From assembly GCF_010501015.1 (NCBI RefSeq), contig NZ_QVML01000001.1, positions 371,845 to 435,844 of the forward strand: a DNA stretch of 64,000 bases. Direction: 5' to 3'. Shown here one piece after another: positions 9,106-18,319 of this stretch. The notes beneath the pieces were generated by a model that made no database searches, was not told where the DNA came from, and saw only the letters and a list, made by a program, of their open reading frames with translations. The translations under genes and the position numbers were made by a program. Positions within the stretch are counted from its first letter, which is position 1; every line of letters begins with the position of its first letter. The stretch comes from Bacteroides sp. 214. GTDB lineage: Bacteria; Bacteroidota; Bacteroidia; Bacteroidales; Bacteroidaceae.

Positions 9106-9564
9106 TTACATCAATTTAAACCTTAATCGCAATCTTCCATCGGTATAGTCTGTTGTTGTTATTTTAAATGTGCCGATTTCAGACGTGTTGGATACATGCT
9201 GCCCGATACAGGCACAGGTGTCGTAATCGCCCACTTTAACAATACGAAGAGTTTCGCTCACATCGGTGGGGAGTTTGCTTAAGTCAACACCTTCGGGTAT
9301 GTTATCGCGTGTAACTAACATCTCGTTTACTGGCAAATGTTGTGCGATAATCTCATTAACCTTCTTTTCTATAGCAGCGATGATTTCGGTTGTTGGCTCT
9401 TGATTGATAAAGTAATCGCACTTACTTTTTTTACGTTCGATATGACTGTTTTTGGATCGTTCGCAAGAAAACATACGTACCATGGTTTGGTTAAGAATAT
9501 GTTCTGCGGTATGCATAGGTGGGTATTCCTCTTTGTTGTGCTCGTTGAGTGTTGCTTGATTCAT
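9106..9564 (-). CDS. AlaX-type alanyl-tRNA editing protein
   Basis: 152 residues matching a free-standing second additional domain (SAD) of alanyl/threonyl-tRNA synthetases. Both zinc/editing motifs are present: H18-T-A-E-H22 and C119-I-G-Q-H123. Such proteins hydrolyse mischarged tRNA, usually Ser- or Gly-tRNA(Ala), in the cytoplasm. The short length fits the compact AlaX-S type without the extra glycine-rich region. It begins one base after the end of the upstream antiporter gene, so the two are co-transcribed. The exact tRNA substrate is inferred from family. Confidence 0.82.
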   Translation of the reverse strand: MNQATLNEHNKEEYPPMHTAEHILNQTMVRMFSCERSKNSHIERKKSKCDYFINQEPTTEIIAAIEKKVNEIIAQHLPVNEMLVTRDNIPEGVDLSKLPTDVSETLRIVKVGDYDTCACIGQHVSNTSEIGTFKITTTDYTDGRLRLRFKLM

Positions 9565-9565
9565 G

Positions 9566-11839
9566 TTACTTTCTGTTATTTAAGTTTTCTTCAAATGCTC
9601 TTAACTTATTTTTTTCTCCTGCCAGCAATAAAATATCATCTTTTTGAAACACAAAATGTCCGGTAAGGATTGTAATGGTTTCTTCTCCGCGCTCAACGCT
9701 GATAATCATACATTCTGTATTCTTTGGCAGATTTAGCTGTGCGATTGTTTTTCCGACAATAGGAGACTCTTCTTCTACAATATATTGAGACAGCTCAACA
9801 TGATGTTCGGGTATTTGTTCTTCGCAACTTGCTTTCTTTGATTTTCGTTCTTCAATGCTTTTAATCAATCGTTGAATATTATCGTCAGAGCCGGCAATAA
9901 CAATTCTATCGTATGGATAAAGCTTTTCATGAGCATCGGGGATATTTATTTTTCTGTTTCCACGAAGAATGGTAACAACGCTAACACCCGTTTTTTGCCG
10001 GAAGTTTAGTTCATGCAAACTTTTGCCTATTTTGGGAGAGTTAGGGGTTATCTCTATTTCTTCTATGTGTATTTCTTTGGATAATAAGTGTTTCTTCATA
10101 CTGGAAGGTATAGCTGCTTTGTTCTCTTCCAACGTTTGCTTTAAGTTGAGATTACTTAAAAAACGAGCTTCCATTTTGCGCGATTGTTTCTTGAATCCTT
10201 GAGATAGAATGATGAAAATAATCACTACAAAGCCAATTAGAGACATCCAAATGGTTAGGTTGGAGAAAAGTGGAGTTAATACCATTAATATAAGAATCAT
10301 ACAAAGAAAAACCCTGGAAGCTATTAATAATATAAGAATCCCCCGATTGAAATAGTTATTGCCCCAAAGGTTCTTGAACTCTTCCGAACGATTCTTTTTC
10401 ATCAGTATAGCGCGTAGGAAAGGTGCCATCAGGGAGATAGTAAGAGTAGCTGATATGATTCTTCCAACTCTTCCGGGTATATATTCTATAATATAAGGTG
10501 TAGTAAAGCGTTCGCACAACAGCAAAACAGCAATAGCGAGTGCCGAATATATTGCGACTAGCTGAAGAATACTTTTAAGTAGTTTGTTCCAATCGTTTTG
10601 TGTGTTTACAGTTTTGTATTTGGAGGCAGTATATCCGGTAATTAAAGTATTCCACCTTGATGGAATTCTTTTTTCTATGAATGCGTATAGTGGAGTTGCC
10701 AGCCGGATGCAATAAGGCGTAGTAAATGTGGTAATGATAGATACTGAAACTATAATAGGGTAGAGGGTGTTGCTTATTACCCCCAAACTTGTTCCCAAAG
10801 TAGCTATGATAAAGGAGAATTCCCCAATTTGCGCAAGACTAAATCCTGCTTGCAACGACACTTTCAGACCTTCGCCTGAAGCCAGAACACCTAATGTGGC
10901 AAAAATAACGCGACCGATTAATACCACTACTACCAACACGGCAATTGTAACAGAATGTTCCCTTACAATATCGGGTGCAAGCATCATACCTACAGAAACA
11001 AAAAAAACTGCTCCAAAGAAGTTTTTCAATGGTTCCACTAATCGCTCAATGTGTTTAACCGCAACTGTTTCGGCAAGAATAGAGCCCATGATAAATGCTC
11101 CTAATGCTGCCGAGAATCCTACATGGGAAGCAAAAAGAACCATGCCGAAACAAAAGCCCATGGCAATGATTAGTAATGTTTCATCGTTGAGGAATCTTTT
11201 TATAGCTTTTAGCATTGTAGGGATTAAATAGATACCAACTACAAACCAAATAAGAATAAAAAAAACTAACCTAAACAGGCTGCCCAATAAAGCAGTTCCT
11301 TCTATTTCATTGCTTACTGCCAACGTGGATAGCAAGACCATCATTAATATAGCAGCTAAATCTTCTACAATAAGCATCCCAAAAACAATTCCTGCAAATC
11401 GCTGTTTCTGGAGTCCCATGTCATTGAATGCCTTAATGATAATAGTTGTGGAGGACATCGAAAGCATTCCTCCCAAAAAGATACTATCCATTTGTGACCA
11501 CCCAAAAGCCTTTCCTACAAAATATCCGATAATAATCATGGAACCTAGATTGACGAGAGTGGCAATAGTAGCTGTTCCACCTACTGCCATAAGCCGCTTA
11601 AAGCTAAACTCTAATCCTAGTGCAAAGAGTAGAAAGATAACACCGATTTCTGCCCAAACCTCTACGTTGCCCATATCAGTAACAGTAGGAAGCCATGTGA
11701 CGTGTGGTCCGGCAATAAAACCAGCCAATATATAGCCAAGAACTACAGGTTGCTTTAACCATTTAAATACAATGGTGGCAATGCCTGCTGTGATGAGTAT
11801 AATTGCTAAATCGGTAATAAATTCGTGTAAATGAGCCAT
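9566..11839 (-). CDS. CPA2-family cation:proton antiporter with two RCK-C domains
   Basis: 757 residues. Residues about 1-400 form the Na+/H+ exchanger membrane domain (GYILAGFIAGPHVTW, FLLFALGLEFSF, EDLAAILMMVLL, GAVFFVSVGMML). A second hydrophobic block spans about 440-560. The C-terminus carries two TrkA-C/RCK-C domains (about 620-680, IGKSLHELNFRQKTGVSVVTI; and about 700-757, VGKTIAQLNLPKNTECMIISV). There is no NAD-binding TrkA-N domain. It likely exchanges K+ or Na+ for H+ at the inner membrane. The start codon lies only 26 bp after tRNA-Thr without an intervening terminator. Confidence 0.9.
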   Translation of the reverse strand: MAHLHEFITDLAIILITAGIATIVFKWLKQPVVLGYILAGFIAGPHVTWLPTVTDMGNVEVWAEIGVIFLLFALGLEFSFKRLMAVGGTATIATLVNLGSMIIIGYFVGKAFGWSQMDSIFLGGMLSMSSTTIIIKAFNDMGLQKQRFAGIVFGMLIVEDLAAILMMVLLSTLAVSNEIEGTALLGSLFRLVFFILIWFVVGIYLIPTMLKAIKRFLNDETLLIIAMGFCFGMVLFASHVGFSAALGAFIMGSILAETVAVKHIERLVEPLKNFFGAVFFVSVGMMLAPDIVREHSVTIAVLVVVVLIGRVIFATLGVLASGEGLKVSLQAGFSLAQIGEFSFIIATLGTSLGVISNTLYPIIVSVSIITTFTTPYCIRLATPLYAFIEKRIPSRWNTLITGYTASKYKTVNTQNDWNKLLKSILQLVAIYSALAIAVLLLCERFTTPYIIEYIPGRVGRIISATLTISLMAPFLRAILMKKNRSEEFKNLWGNNYFNRGILILLIASRVFLCMILILMVLTPLFSNLTIWMSLIGFVVIIFIILSQGFKKQSRKMEARFLSNLNLKQTLEENKAAIPSSMKKHLLSKEIHIEEIEITPNSPKIGKSLHELNFRQKTGVSVVTILRGNRKINIPDAHEKLYPYDRIVIAGSDDNIQRLIKSIEERKSKKASCEEQIPEHHVELSQYIVEEESPIVGKTIAQLNLPKNTECMIISVERGEETITILTGHFVFQKDDILLLAGEKNKLRAFEENLNNRK

Positions 11840-11865
11840 CGAATTCTTGGTGTTATGTGGAGTGG

Positions 11866-11938
11866 AGCCGATAGCCGGACTCGAACCGGCGACCTACACG
11901 TTACGAATGTGTTGCTCTACCAACTGAGCTATATCGGC
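11866..11938 (-). tRNA. tRNA-Thr (anticodon CGT)
   Basis: Read on the minus strand, acceptor GCCGATA pairs perfectly with TATCGGC, D-stem GCTC/GAGC, anticodon stem ACACA/TGTGT-type around loop TTCGTAA (anticodon CGT, plus-strand 11903-11905, reads ACG), T-stem GCCGG/CCGGC with loop TTCGAGT, discriminator T. CCA is not encoded. No terminator separates it from the antiporter gene downstream. Confidence 0.95.
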
Positions 11939-11950
11939 AATTTTCGTACG

Positions 11951-11978
11951 CAAAATTAAAAAGATTATTTCAAAGTTA
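11951..11978 (-). promoter_or_regulatory. Candidate -7 boxes for tRNA-Thr
   Basis: Two minus-strand TAnnTTTG boxes lie upstream of the tRNA: TAATTTTG (11951-11958), 12 bp from the mature 5' end, and TAACTTTG (11971-11978). Neither has a clear TTTG 19 bp upstream, so which one is used is open. Confidence 0.4.
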
Positions 11979-12068
11979 AGAATGAATTGTTTTTCTTTTT
12001 CTTTGGACTGTATCGTTTTTTTCCTTTTTATGTGCTTTTTATGTGCTGTTTTTTATAAAGAATTATAT

Positions 12069-12076
12069 TACCTTTG
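12069..12076 (+). promoter_or_regulatory. -7 box of the polysaccharide export operon
   Basis: TACCTTTG matches TAnnTTTG and lies 34 bp before the start of the export gene. The -33 region is T-rich but lacks an exact TTTG. Confidence 0.5.
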
Positions 12077-12110
12077 CCGATAATTTATATTTTAATTAAA
12101 TAATAACACT

Positions 12111-14414
12111 ATGCGTAAAGCTATCACATGTTTATTATTATTGTTTGCAATATCAACAAGTATGTTGGCGCAACGAATGACGGAAGAACAAATTAAAGCC
12201 GCGATTGCAAGTCAGTCTACAGGAGTCGTTAATGAAGATCAAATTAAAGCTACGATTGCAAACCAGTCAACAGGAGTTGCTGAGCAACAAAGGACCCGCA
12301 ATGTGCCCGATTTGGCAAAAGATGATAGCATAAAAAATAATCAACCAAAGATTAAAAGTGAAATATTCGGGAAAGATTTATTTGCGAACAATAACCTTTC
12401 TTTTGAGCCAAGTACTAATATGGCAACGCCTGCAAACTACAGGTTAGGTCCAGGGGATGAAGTTATAGTGGATATTTGGGGAAATTCCGAAACAACTATC
12501 CGACAAACCATCTCTCCTGAAGGTAGCATACAAATTAATAAGATAGGACCTGTTTATTTAAGCGGAATGACTGTGCAAGAAGCAGAAGTATATATGCAGC
12601 GTGTGCTCTCCAAAATTTATGAGACGATAGGTGATGAGACTTCGCAAATTAGATTGACGCTTGGTCAAAACAGGACAATTCAAATAATAATGATGGGTGA
12701 AGTTTCTACTCCCGGTACTTATGCATTATCTTCATTCTCAACCGTATTTCATGCTTTATATAGAGCTGGTGGAATTAATTCTATTGGCGGTATGCGCTCA
12801 ATACAACTTATAAGAAATGGAAAAAAGATTGCAGATATTGATGTGTATGACTATGTCATGGATGGCAAAGTAGGCGAAGATATTCGTCTAATGGAAGGTG
12901 ATGTTATCATGGTACTTCCATATAATTCACTGGTCAGGATACAAGGTAAAGTAAAACGTCCGATGACTTATGAAATGAAAGAGGGGGAGACTGCTGCAAA
13001 AATACTAGAGTTTGCCGGTGGCTTTGTTGGCGATGCTTATAAACAAAATATACGCCTGATGAGACAAAGTGAAAAGGAAAAACAAGTTTTCACTATAGAG
13101 GAAATGGATTATTCGCTCTTTCCGTTACAGGATGGAGATACTATCGATGTAGGTACTATTCTTGATCGGTATGAAAATAAAATAGAAGTTATTGGGGCTG
13201 TCTATCGTGAAGGTACGTATCAATTAAGTGGAAATATAAATTCCGTTAAGCAATTGATTCAAAAGGCGGATGGCTTACGTGGAGATGCTTTTATGGAACG
13301 TGCACAGCTTCAACGTGAGAAAGATGACCTCAGTTTGGAACTAATATCAATTGATTTAAGAGGAATTATTAACGGAGCAGTTCCTGACATCCCTTTACAA
13401 CGCAATGATGTTTTATCTATCTCAAGCATTCATGATTTGAAGGAGAGCCCAATGCTTAAGATACATGGACTAGTAGCAAATCCAGGAACATATACGTATG
13501 CTGAAAAAATGTCTGTAAAGGATTTGATACTTAAGTCGGGTGGGTTGCTTGAGGCTGCTTCCGTTGTTCGTATTGATATTGCAAGAAGAATTAAAAATCC
13601 GGAAAGTGAAGAAACTACAAACTTGATAGGGAAGACTTATTCGTTTGATATGAAGGATGGTTATATCATAGGTGGTTCAGATAAATTTATATTAGAACCT
13701 TTTGATGAAGTATATGTTCGCCGTAGTCCTGCATATCAAGAACAACGAAATGTTACAGTAACAGGTGAAGTCGTTTTTGGTGGTGTGTATGCCTTAAATA
13801 AGAAAAACGAACGTCTAAGTGACTTAGTAGATAAAGCGGGTGGAATTACTCCTGATGCATTTGTAAATGGTGCCCGGTTAATGAGGCAAAAGAACGAGGA
13901 AGAGTTGCGACGAAGCAATGATGCTTTGAGTCTGGCTGCTAGAGAAGAACCGGAAGATTCTGTTTCGATTGTTGAAGTGGCAAAAAGCGAACCAACTTAT
14001 TCTGTTGGAATTAATCTTCAAAAAGCATTAGATAATCCGGGTTCTGACTTCGACTTGGTATTGAGGGAAGGGGATGAGCTTATTATTCCAGAATATATTA
14101 ATACGGTCAGAATAAATGGAGCGGTAATGCATCCAAATACAGTCCTATACAAAGAAGGAGAAAGTTTTAAGTATTATCTTGACCAGGTAGGAGGATATAC
14201 CAGTCGTGCTAAAAAAAGAAGAGCTTACGTGGTGTATATGAATGGTACTGTAGCCCGTCTGAAGGGAAATACAGCTAATAAAATAACTCCGGGTTGCGAG
14301 ATTATTATTCCAAATAAAGGCGAAACTAAAAAAATGACGGTAACTGAGACAATAAGTGTCGCTACTTCGCTTGTTTCGTTGGTTGCAATAGTTATTGCTC
14401 TACTTAGAAAGTAA
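12111..14414 (+). CDS. Polysaccharide export outer-membrane protein (Wza-like, multiple SLBB)
   Basis: 767 residues. A signal peptide (KAITCLLLLFAISTSMLAQ) is followed by an imperfect direct repeat, EEQIKAAIASQSTGV at about 24-38 and EDQIKATIANQSTGV at about 42-56. Next comes the polysaccharide export domain (NYRLGPGDEVIVDIWGN about 110-126) and a series of SLBB domains (for example VIGAVYREGTYQLSG, ITVPV-like turns, VTGEVVFGGVYAL, INGAVMHPNTVLY). A C-terminal membrane helix (TISVATSLVSLVAIVIALL) ends the protein. It is much longer than E. coli Wza because of extra SLBB copies. The Wzz-like gene follows after 6 bp. No glycosyltransferases are adjacent. Confidence 0.9.
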   Translation: MRKAITCLLLLFAISTSMLAQRMTEEQIKAAIASQSTGVVNEDQIKATIANQSTGVAEQQRTRNVPDLAKDDSIKNNQPKIKSEIFGKDLFANNNLSFEPSTNMATPANYRLGPGDEVIVDIWGNSETTIRQTISPEGSIQINKIGPVYLSGMTVQEAEVYMQRVLSKIYETIGDETSQIRLTLGQNRTIQIIMMGEVSTPGTYALSSFSTVFHALYRAGGINSIGGMRSIQLIRNGKKIADIDVYDYVMDGKVGEDIRLMEGDVIMVLPYNSLVRIQGKVKRPMTYEMKEGETAAKILEFAGGFVGDAYKQNIRLMRQSEKEKQVFTIEEMDYSLFPLQDGDTIDVGTILDRYENKIEVIGAVYREGTYQLSGNINSVKQLIQKADGLRGDAFMERAQLQREKDDLSLELISIDLRGIINGAVPDIPLQRNDVLSISSIHDLKESPMLKIHGLVANPGTYTYAEKMSVKDLILKSGGLLEAASVVRIDIARRIKNPESEETTNLIGKTYSFDMKDGYIIGGSDKFILEPFDEVYVRRSPAYQEQRNVTVTGEVVFGGVYALNKKNERLSDLVDKAGGITPDAFVNGARLMRQKNEEELRRSNDALSLAAREEPEDSVSIVEVAKSEPTYSVGINLQKALDNPGSDFDLVLREGDELIIPEYINTVRINGAVMHPNTVLYKEGESFKYYLDQVGGYTSRAKKRRAYVVYMNGTVARLKGNTANKITPGCEIIIPNKGETKKMTVTETISVATSLVSLVAIVIALLRK

Positions 14415-14420
14415 TTAATT

Positions 14421-15536
14421 ATGAGTGAGAATAAGGATGTAATAAAGACTCAGTCTGTACAATCAGAGGAGCAAGAAATTGACTTGATGGAATTAGTACG
14501 GAAAGTATGGGATGGTCGTGTCTTAATATTAAAATGGTGTGGCGTCGCTGCATTCATAGGATTAATTGTAGCCTTTAGTATTCCTCGTGAGTATGAAACT
14601 ACAGTCACTTTAGCCCCTGAAAACAGAGGAGGTGCATCTGGTGGAAGCATGGGAGCTTTAGCTGCCATGGCTGGTTTAACAACGGGAGCAACGAGTGGAA
14701 GAGATGCCTTATCGCCCGCTCTATACCCAGATATAGTAAGCTCGACGCCCTTCTTAATAGAGTTGTTCGAAGTGCCGGTTGTAGATAAAAAGGGAGAAGT
14801 ACAAACTACTCTTTGTGATTATCTGCAAAATCACCAACGCTCTCCATGGTGGAGCGGTATTGCATCTGCTCCTTTTAAAATTCTTGGTTGGGGATTGTCT
14901 TTGTTCAAGAGCAAGGGAGAGGAGGCTGTTGAAAGCGAGATTGACCCCTTTAGGTTAACACATAAAGAAGCTGGTATTGCTAGTCAGATTGCTAGCCGTA
15001 TAAAGGTAACTGTTGATAATAAGAGTGGTGTAACCTCGTTATCTGTGACGATGCAAGACCCTTTAATCTCAGCTACAATAGCTGATGTAGTTATGAGTCG
15101 ATTGCAAATGCATATTACAAATTATCGTACTACTAAAGCGCGTCATGATTTTGAGTTTGCGGATAAATTATTTACTGAAGCAAAAGCGAATTATATGATT
15201 GCGATGGAACGTTATGCTGTTTATGTAGACAAAAATACGAATATAGTACTCGAAAGTTCGAAAGTGGATAGAACACGTTTGTTGAATGAAATGAATTTAG
15301 CATATTCTCTGTATATGCAGCTGTCTCAACAACTTGAGGTAGCTCGCGCCAAAGTGCAAGAAATAACCCCTGTTTATACAGTTGTTCAACCGGCCTCTGT
15401 TCCGTTATCTCCAGTTAAACCACGTAAAGCAATGATTTTGATTGGATTTGTGTTTTTAGCAGGTGTTGCTGCTGTGGGATGGATATTGTTTGTTAAAGAC
15501 TTTATCGCGGAGTGGAAGAAACCTAAGACTGCTTGA
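14421..15536 (+). CDS. Wzz-type polysaccharide co-polymerase / chain-length determinant
   Basis: 371 residues with the typical layout: cytosolic N-terminus with an EIDLMELVRKVWDGRV Wzz signature (about 18-33), first membrane helix about 37-57, periplasmic helical domain, conserved PASVPLSPVKPRK motif and a second membrane helix about 340-360. Such proteins set the chain length of exported polysaccharide together with an OPX partner. It is 6 bp downstream of the export gene. It lacks a tyrosine-kinase domain. The helicase on the other strand ends 2 bp away. Confidence 0.9.
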   Translation: MSENKDVIKTQSVQSEEQEIDLMELVRKVWDGRVLILKWCGVAAFIGLIVAFSIPREYETTVTLAPENRGGASGGSMGALAAMAGLTTGATSGRDALSPALYPDIVSSTPFLIELFEVPVVDKKGEVQTTLCDYLQNHQRSPWWSGIASAPFKILGWGLSLFKSKGEEAVESEIDPFRLTHKEAGIASQIASRIKVTVDNKSGVTSLSVTMQDPLISATIADVVMSRLQMHITNYRTTKARHDFEFADKLFTEAKANYMIAMERYAVYVDKNTNIVLESSKVDRTRLLNEMNLAYSLYMQLSQQLEVARAKVQEITPVYTVVQPASVPLSPVKPRKAMILIGFVFLAGVAAVGWILFVKDFIAEWKKPKTA

Positions 15537-15538
15537 GG

Positions 15539-16801
15539 TTAGTTCTGCCCCTTCTTTGGTCCTTTCTGTCTTCCACCTTTGCGGAAACTGCTATTGCCAG
15601 GTCTTCTCTTTTTTTCGCTGCGTTTGAACTCTCCTTTTGATTGACTTTTGGGGTTGTATGCAGGTGCTTCGCCAAGTTCAATAGGTACAGGTATTTTATA
15701 GATATCCTTTTCAAGGAAATCTTCAATCTGCTTGAAGTCACGTTGCTCTTTTTCGCTAACAAACGTAAGCGCTACACCGTCGTTGTTAGCACGTGCTGTT
15801 CTGCCAATGCGGTGTACATAATCTTCGCTGTCGTGGGGTACATCAAAATTAATAACTAGTCGTATATCATCAATATCGATACCACGTGCTACTATGTCGG
15901 TGGCTACCAGTACATTTACCTTTCCCGTTTTGAATTCGTGCATAATTTGTTCACGCTGTATTTGCTCCAAATCCGAGTGCATTTCACCTACGTTGAGTTT
16001 CATCATTTTCAGTGACTTGGTGACTTCTTTCACTTTAAGTTTAGATGAAGCGAAGATAATTACCTTTTCGGGAGGCTCTTGCGCAAAGAGCACACGAATA
16101 ATACCCAGTTTTTGGTATTCTGTGCAAACGTATGCGGCCTGTATAATTTTCTCAGCAGGTTTAGATACAGCTATTTTAACTTCTACAGGGTCATGGAGTA
16201 TGTTTTTTGCCATTTGCTGTATCTTTGTAGGCATCGTAGCCGAAAACATAATTGTCTGACGTTCTTTAGGCAGCAATTTTGCAATTTGCATAATATCATC
16301 ATAAAAACCCATATCAAGCATACGGTCTGCTTCATCAAGAATAAAGAAAGAAACTTTTGAAAGATCTACATACCCTAGATTGATGTGTGAGAGTAGACGC
16401 CCGGGAGTAGCGATAACCACGTCTGCACCCAATACAAGTCCTCTCTTTTGTTGTTCAAATAAGATACCGTCATTGCCTCCATATATGGCTACGCTTGAGG
16501 TAGGCATAAAGTATGAGAAACCTTCCATTTGCTGGTCAATCTGCTGTGCTAACTCGCGGGTGGGCGACATGATGATACAGTTGATAGCATCTTCGGGATA
16601 GTTCCCACTATTCAATTTGTTGATTACTGGGAGTAGAAAAGCAGCAGTCTTACCGGTTCCGGTTTGAGCCACAGCAATTAGGTCTTTTCCTTCAAGAATG
16701 ATAGGTATGGATTTCTCTTGTATAGGGGTGCACTCGTCAAAGCGCATAGCTTCTAGTGCTTCCAGTATAGTCTCAGATAAGTTTAATTCAGTAAACTTCA
16801 T
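15539..16801 (-). CDS. DEAD-box RNA helicase (RhlE-like)
   Basis: 420 residues with the full helicase set: Q motif (FDECTPIQEKSIP), motif I AQTGTGKTAA, motif Ib/TPGR (ATPGRLL), motif II DEAD, motif III SAT, motif V VATDIVARGIDI and motif VI HRIGRTARA. The C-terminal tail (about 375-420) is lysine/arginine-rich and likely binds RNA. It unwinds RNA using ATP, in ribosome assembly or mRNA decay. The serB gene starts the minus-strand pair upstream, 20 bp away. Confidence 0.93.
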   Translation of the reverse strand: MKFTELNLSETILEALEAMRFDECTPIQEKSIPIILEGKDLIAVAQTGTGKTAAFLLPVINKLNSGNYPEDAINCIIMSPTRELAQQIDQQMEGFSYFMPTSSVAIYGGNDGILFEQQKRGLVLGADVVIATPGRLLSHINLGYVDLSKVSFFILDEADRMLDMGFYDDIMQIAKLLPKERQTIMFSATMPTKIQQMAKNILHDPVEVKIAVSKPAEKIIQAAYVCTEYQKLGIIRVLFAQEPPEKVIIFASSKLKVKEVTKSLKMMKLNVGEMHSDLEQIQREQIMHEFKTGKVNVLVATDIVARGIDIDDIRLVINFDVPHDSEDYVHRIGRTARANNDGVALTFVSEKEQRDFKQIEDFLEKDIYKIPVPIELGEAPAYNPKSQSKGEFKRSEKKRRPGNSSFRKGGRQKGPKKGQN

Positions 16802-16821
16802 GGGTTAATCTTTATTTATGA

Positions 16822-18060
16822 TTATAATTTTCCTCGTTCCTCAAGATATGAGTCTTTGAAGCCAAGAAAGTAAAGAACACCATCAATCCCAATGGTATTT
16901 ATGGATTGTTTTGCATTGGCAACAACCTTTGGTTTTGCATGATATGCAATGCCTAGTCCGGCTATGCCGAGCATCGGAAGGTCATTAGCACCATCGCCTA
17001 CAGCAATTGTTTGTGCAATATCAACTTTTTCTACTTGCGCAATCAATCGCAAGAGTTCGGCTTTACGCTTTCCGTCAACCACATCGCCGAGGTAATTCCC
17101 GGTTAGTTTGCCATCAATAATTTCAAGTTCATTGGCATAGACATAATCAATGCCGTATTTATCTTGTAGGTAGCGTCCAAAGTATGTGAAACCGCCCGAA
17201 AGAATCGCAATTTTGTAACCGTATCGTTTAAGAACATACATCAGTCGGTCTACTCCTTCGGTAATAGGTAGATTCTCAGCTATTTCTTTCATAACCGATT
17301 CATCGAGTCCTTTAAGCAGCGCCACACGTTCGCGGAAACTTTCGGTAAAATCAATCTCGCCTCGCATGGCGCGTTCGGTAATTTCTTTCACCTGTTTGCC
17401 TACTCCGGCTTTCATTGCCAGTTCATCAATAACCTCTGTTTCAATTAGTGTGGAGTCCATGTCAAAACAGATTAAGCGACGCATGCGGCGATACATATTA
17501 TCCAGTTGCATAGAAAAGTCCATTTCCAATTCCTTAGATAATTTCATCAATTTTGCTTGCATGACAGCTCCATCTTTAGGGGTTCCACGTACGGATAACT
17601 CAATACATGCTCGTACGTTCGCTTTCTGCTCATCTAATGGAATACGGCCGGTAAGACGTTTGATGGCATCGATATTCATACCTTGTTCTGCCAAAATTCG
17701 GGTTACGGCCGATATTTGCATAGCAGAAAGTTTTCGTCCCAATAGCGTAAGAATGTATCTGTTCTTTCCTTGCATGCTTACCCACTCTTCGTATTCTTCG
17801 GTAGTAATGGGGTAAAATTGCACATTGATGTCCAGTGAGGAACCTTTGAACAACAACTCTTTCATCACCAGTCCCGAACTATTTTCTTCCGAACGAAACA
17901 AAATACCCAATGAGAGGGTGTTGTGAATGTCCGCCTGACCAATATCTAAAATGGTAGTATTGTATTTTGCTAGTATTTCTGTAATAGAAGCAGTAAGCCC
18001 GGGACGATCTATTCCCGTAATTCTAATTAAAATGAGTTCTGTTTTAATTTGCTCTTTCAT
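16822..18060 (-). CDS. serB: Phosphoserine phosphatase SerB with ACT domains
   Basis: 412 residues. Two ACT-type regions occupy about 8-85 and 100-175 (RITGIDRPGLTASITEIL; LTLLGRKLSAMQISAVTRIL). The HAD phosphatase domain follows: nucleophile motif FDMDSTLIE with Asp200 and Asp202, ILSGGFTYF, and GDGANDLPML. It makes the last step of serine synthesis from phosphoserine. The ACT domains suggest amino-acid feedback. A minus-strand TAATTTTG box lies about 20 bp upstream (18080-18087), and the helicase gene follows in the same direction. Confidence 0.93.
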   Translation of the reverse strand: MKEQIKTELILIRITGIDRPGLTASITEILAKYNTTILDIGQADIHNTLSLGILFRSEENSSGLVMKELLFKGSSLDINVQFYPITTEEYEEWVSMQGKNRYILTLLGRKLSAMQISAVTRILAEQGMNIDAIKRLTGRIPLDEQKANVRACIELSVRGTPKDGAVMQAKLMKLSKELEMDFSMQLDNMYRRMRRLICFDMDSTLIETEVIDELAMKAGVGKQVKEITERAMRGEIDFTESFRERVALLKGLDESVMKEIAENLPITEGVDRLMYVLKRYGYKIAILSGGFTYFGRYLQDKYGIDYVYANELEIIDGKLTGNYLGDVVDGKRKAELLRLIAQVEKVDIAQTIAVGDGANDLPMLGIAGLGIAYHAKPKVVANAKQSINTIGIDGVLYFLGFKDSYLEERGKL

Positions 18061-18182
18061 GTCTCTTTTCTTAATAATGCAAAATTAGATAAAAATACGT
18101 GATATATGCTAAACAACATAAAAATAAGCAGCCGAAAGTGAGAAAAAAGCCTTTTTGTTTGGATAAAAGAAACTTTAGTGCT

Positions 18183-18190
18183 TAACTTTG
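18183..18190 (+). promoter_or_regulatory. -7 box upstream of the structured leader
   Basis: TAACTTTG matches TAnnTTTG, with TTTG at 18158-18161, 21 bp upstream. Transcription from here would give a 5' leader of roughly 120 bases before the redoxin-like gene. Confidence 0.55.
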
Positions 18191-18196
18191 CACCGG

Positions 18197-18319
18197 ATTT
18201 CTGAAAAAAGACATTGAGAATCAGCGGATTCTCCTATTTTGATAGGTCTCAAATTAACGTCCGGGATGAAATCTCTGTAATAAAACAGTTCCGGATAGTA
18301 TGAACCAAAACCGAATTAC
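18197..18319 (+). ncRNA. Candidate structured 5' leader
   Basis: The leader can fold into three stem-loops. GAGAATC/GATTCTC (18216-18222 / 18227-18233, loop AGCG); CCTAT/ATAGG (18233-18237 / 18242-18246, loop TTTG); CCGG (18261-18264) with CCGG (18291-18294), enclosing CTGT/ACAG (18275-18278 / 18285-18288). TTGAGA (18214-18219) can alternatively pair with TCTCAA (18247-18252), which would compete with the first hairpin. I do not recognise it as a known riboswitch. Confidence 0.35.

Noticed and set aside
12030..12051. TTTTTATGTGC direct repeat (two copies, 11 bp apart) before the OPX gene
   Set aside because: Only two copies in a T-rich tract; 11 bp is half of 22 but this is too little to call an array.
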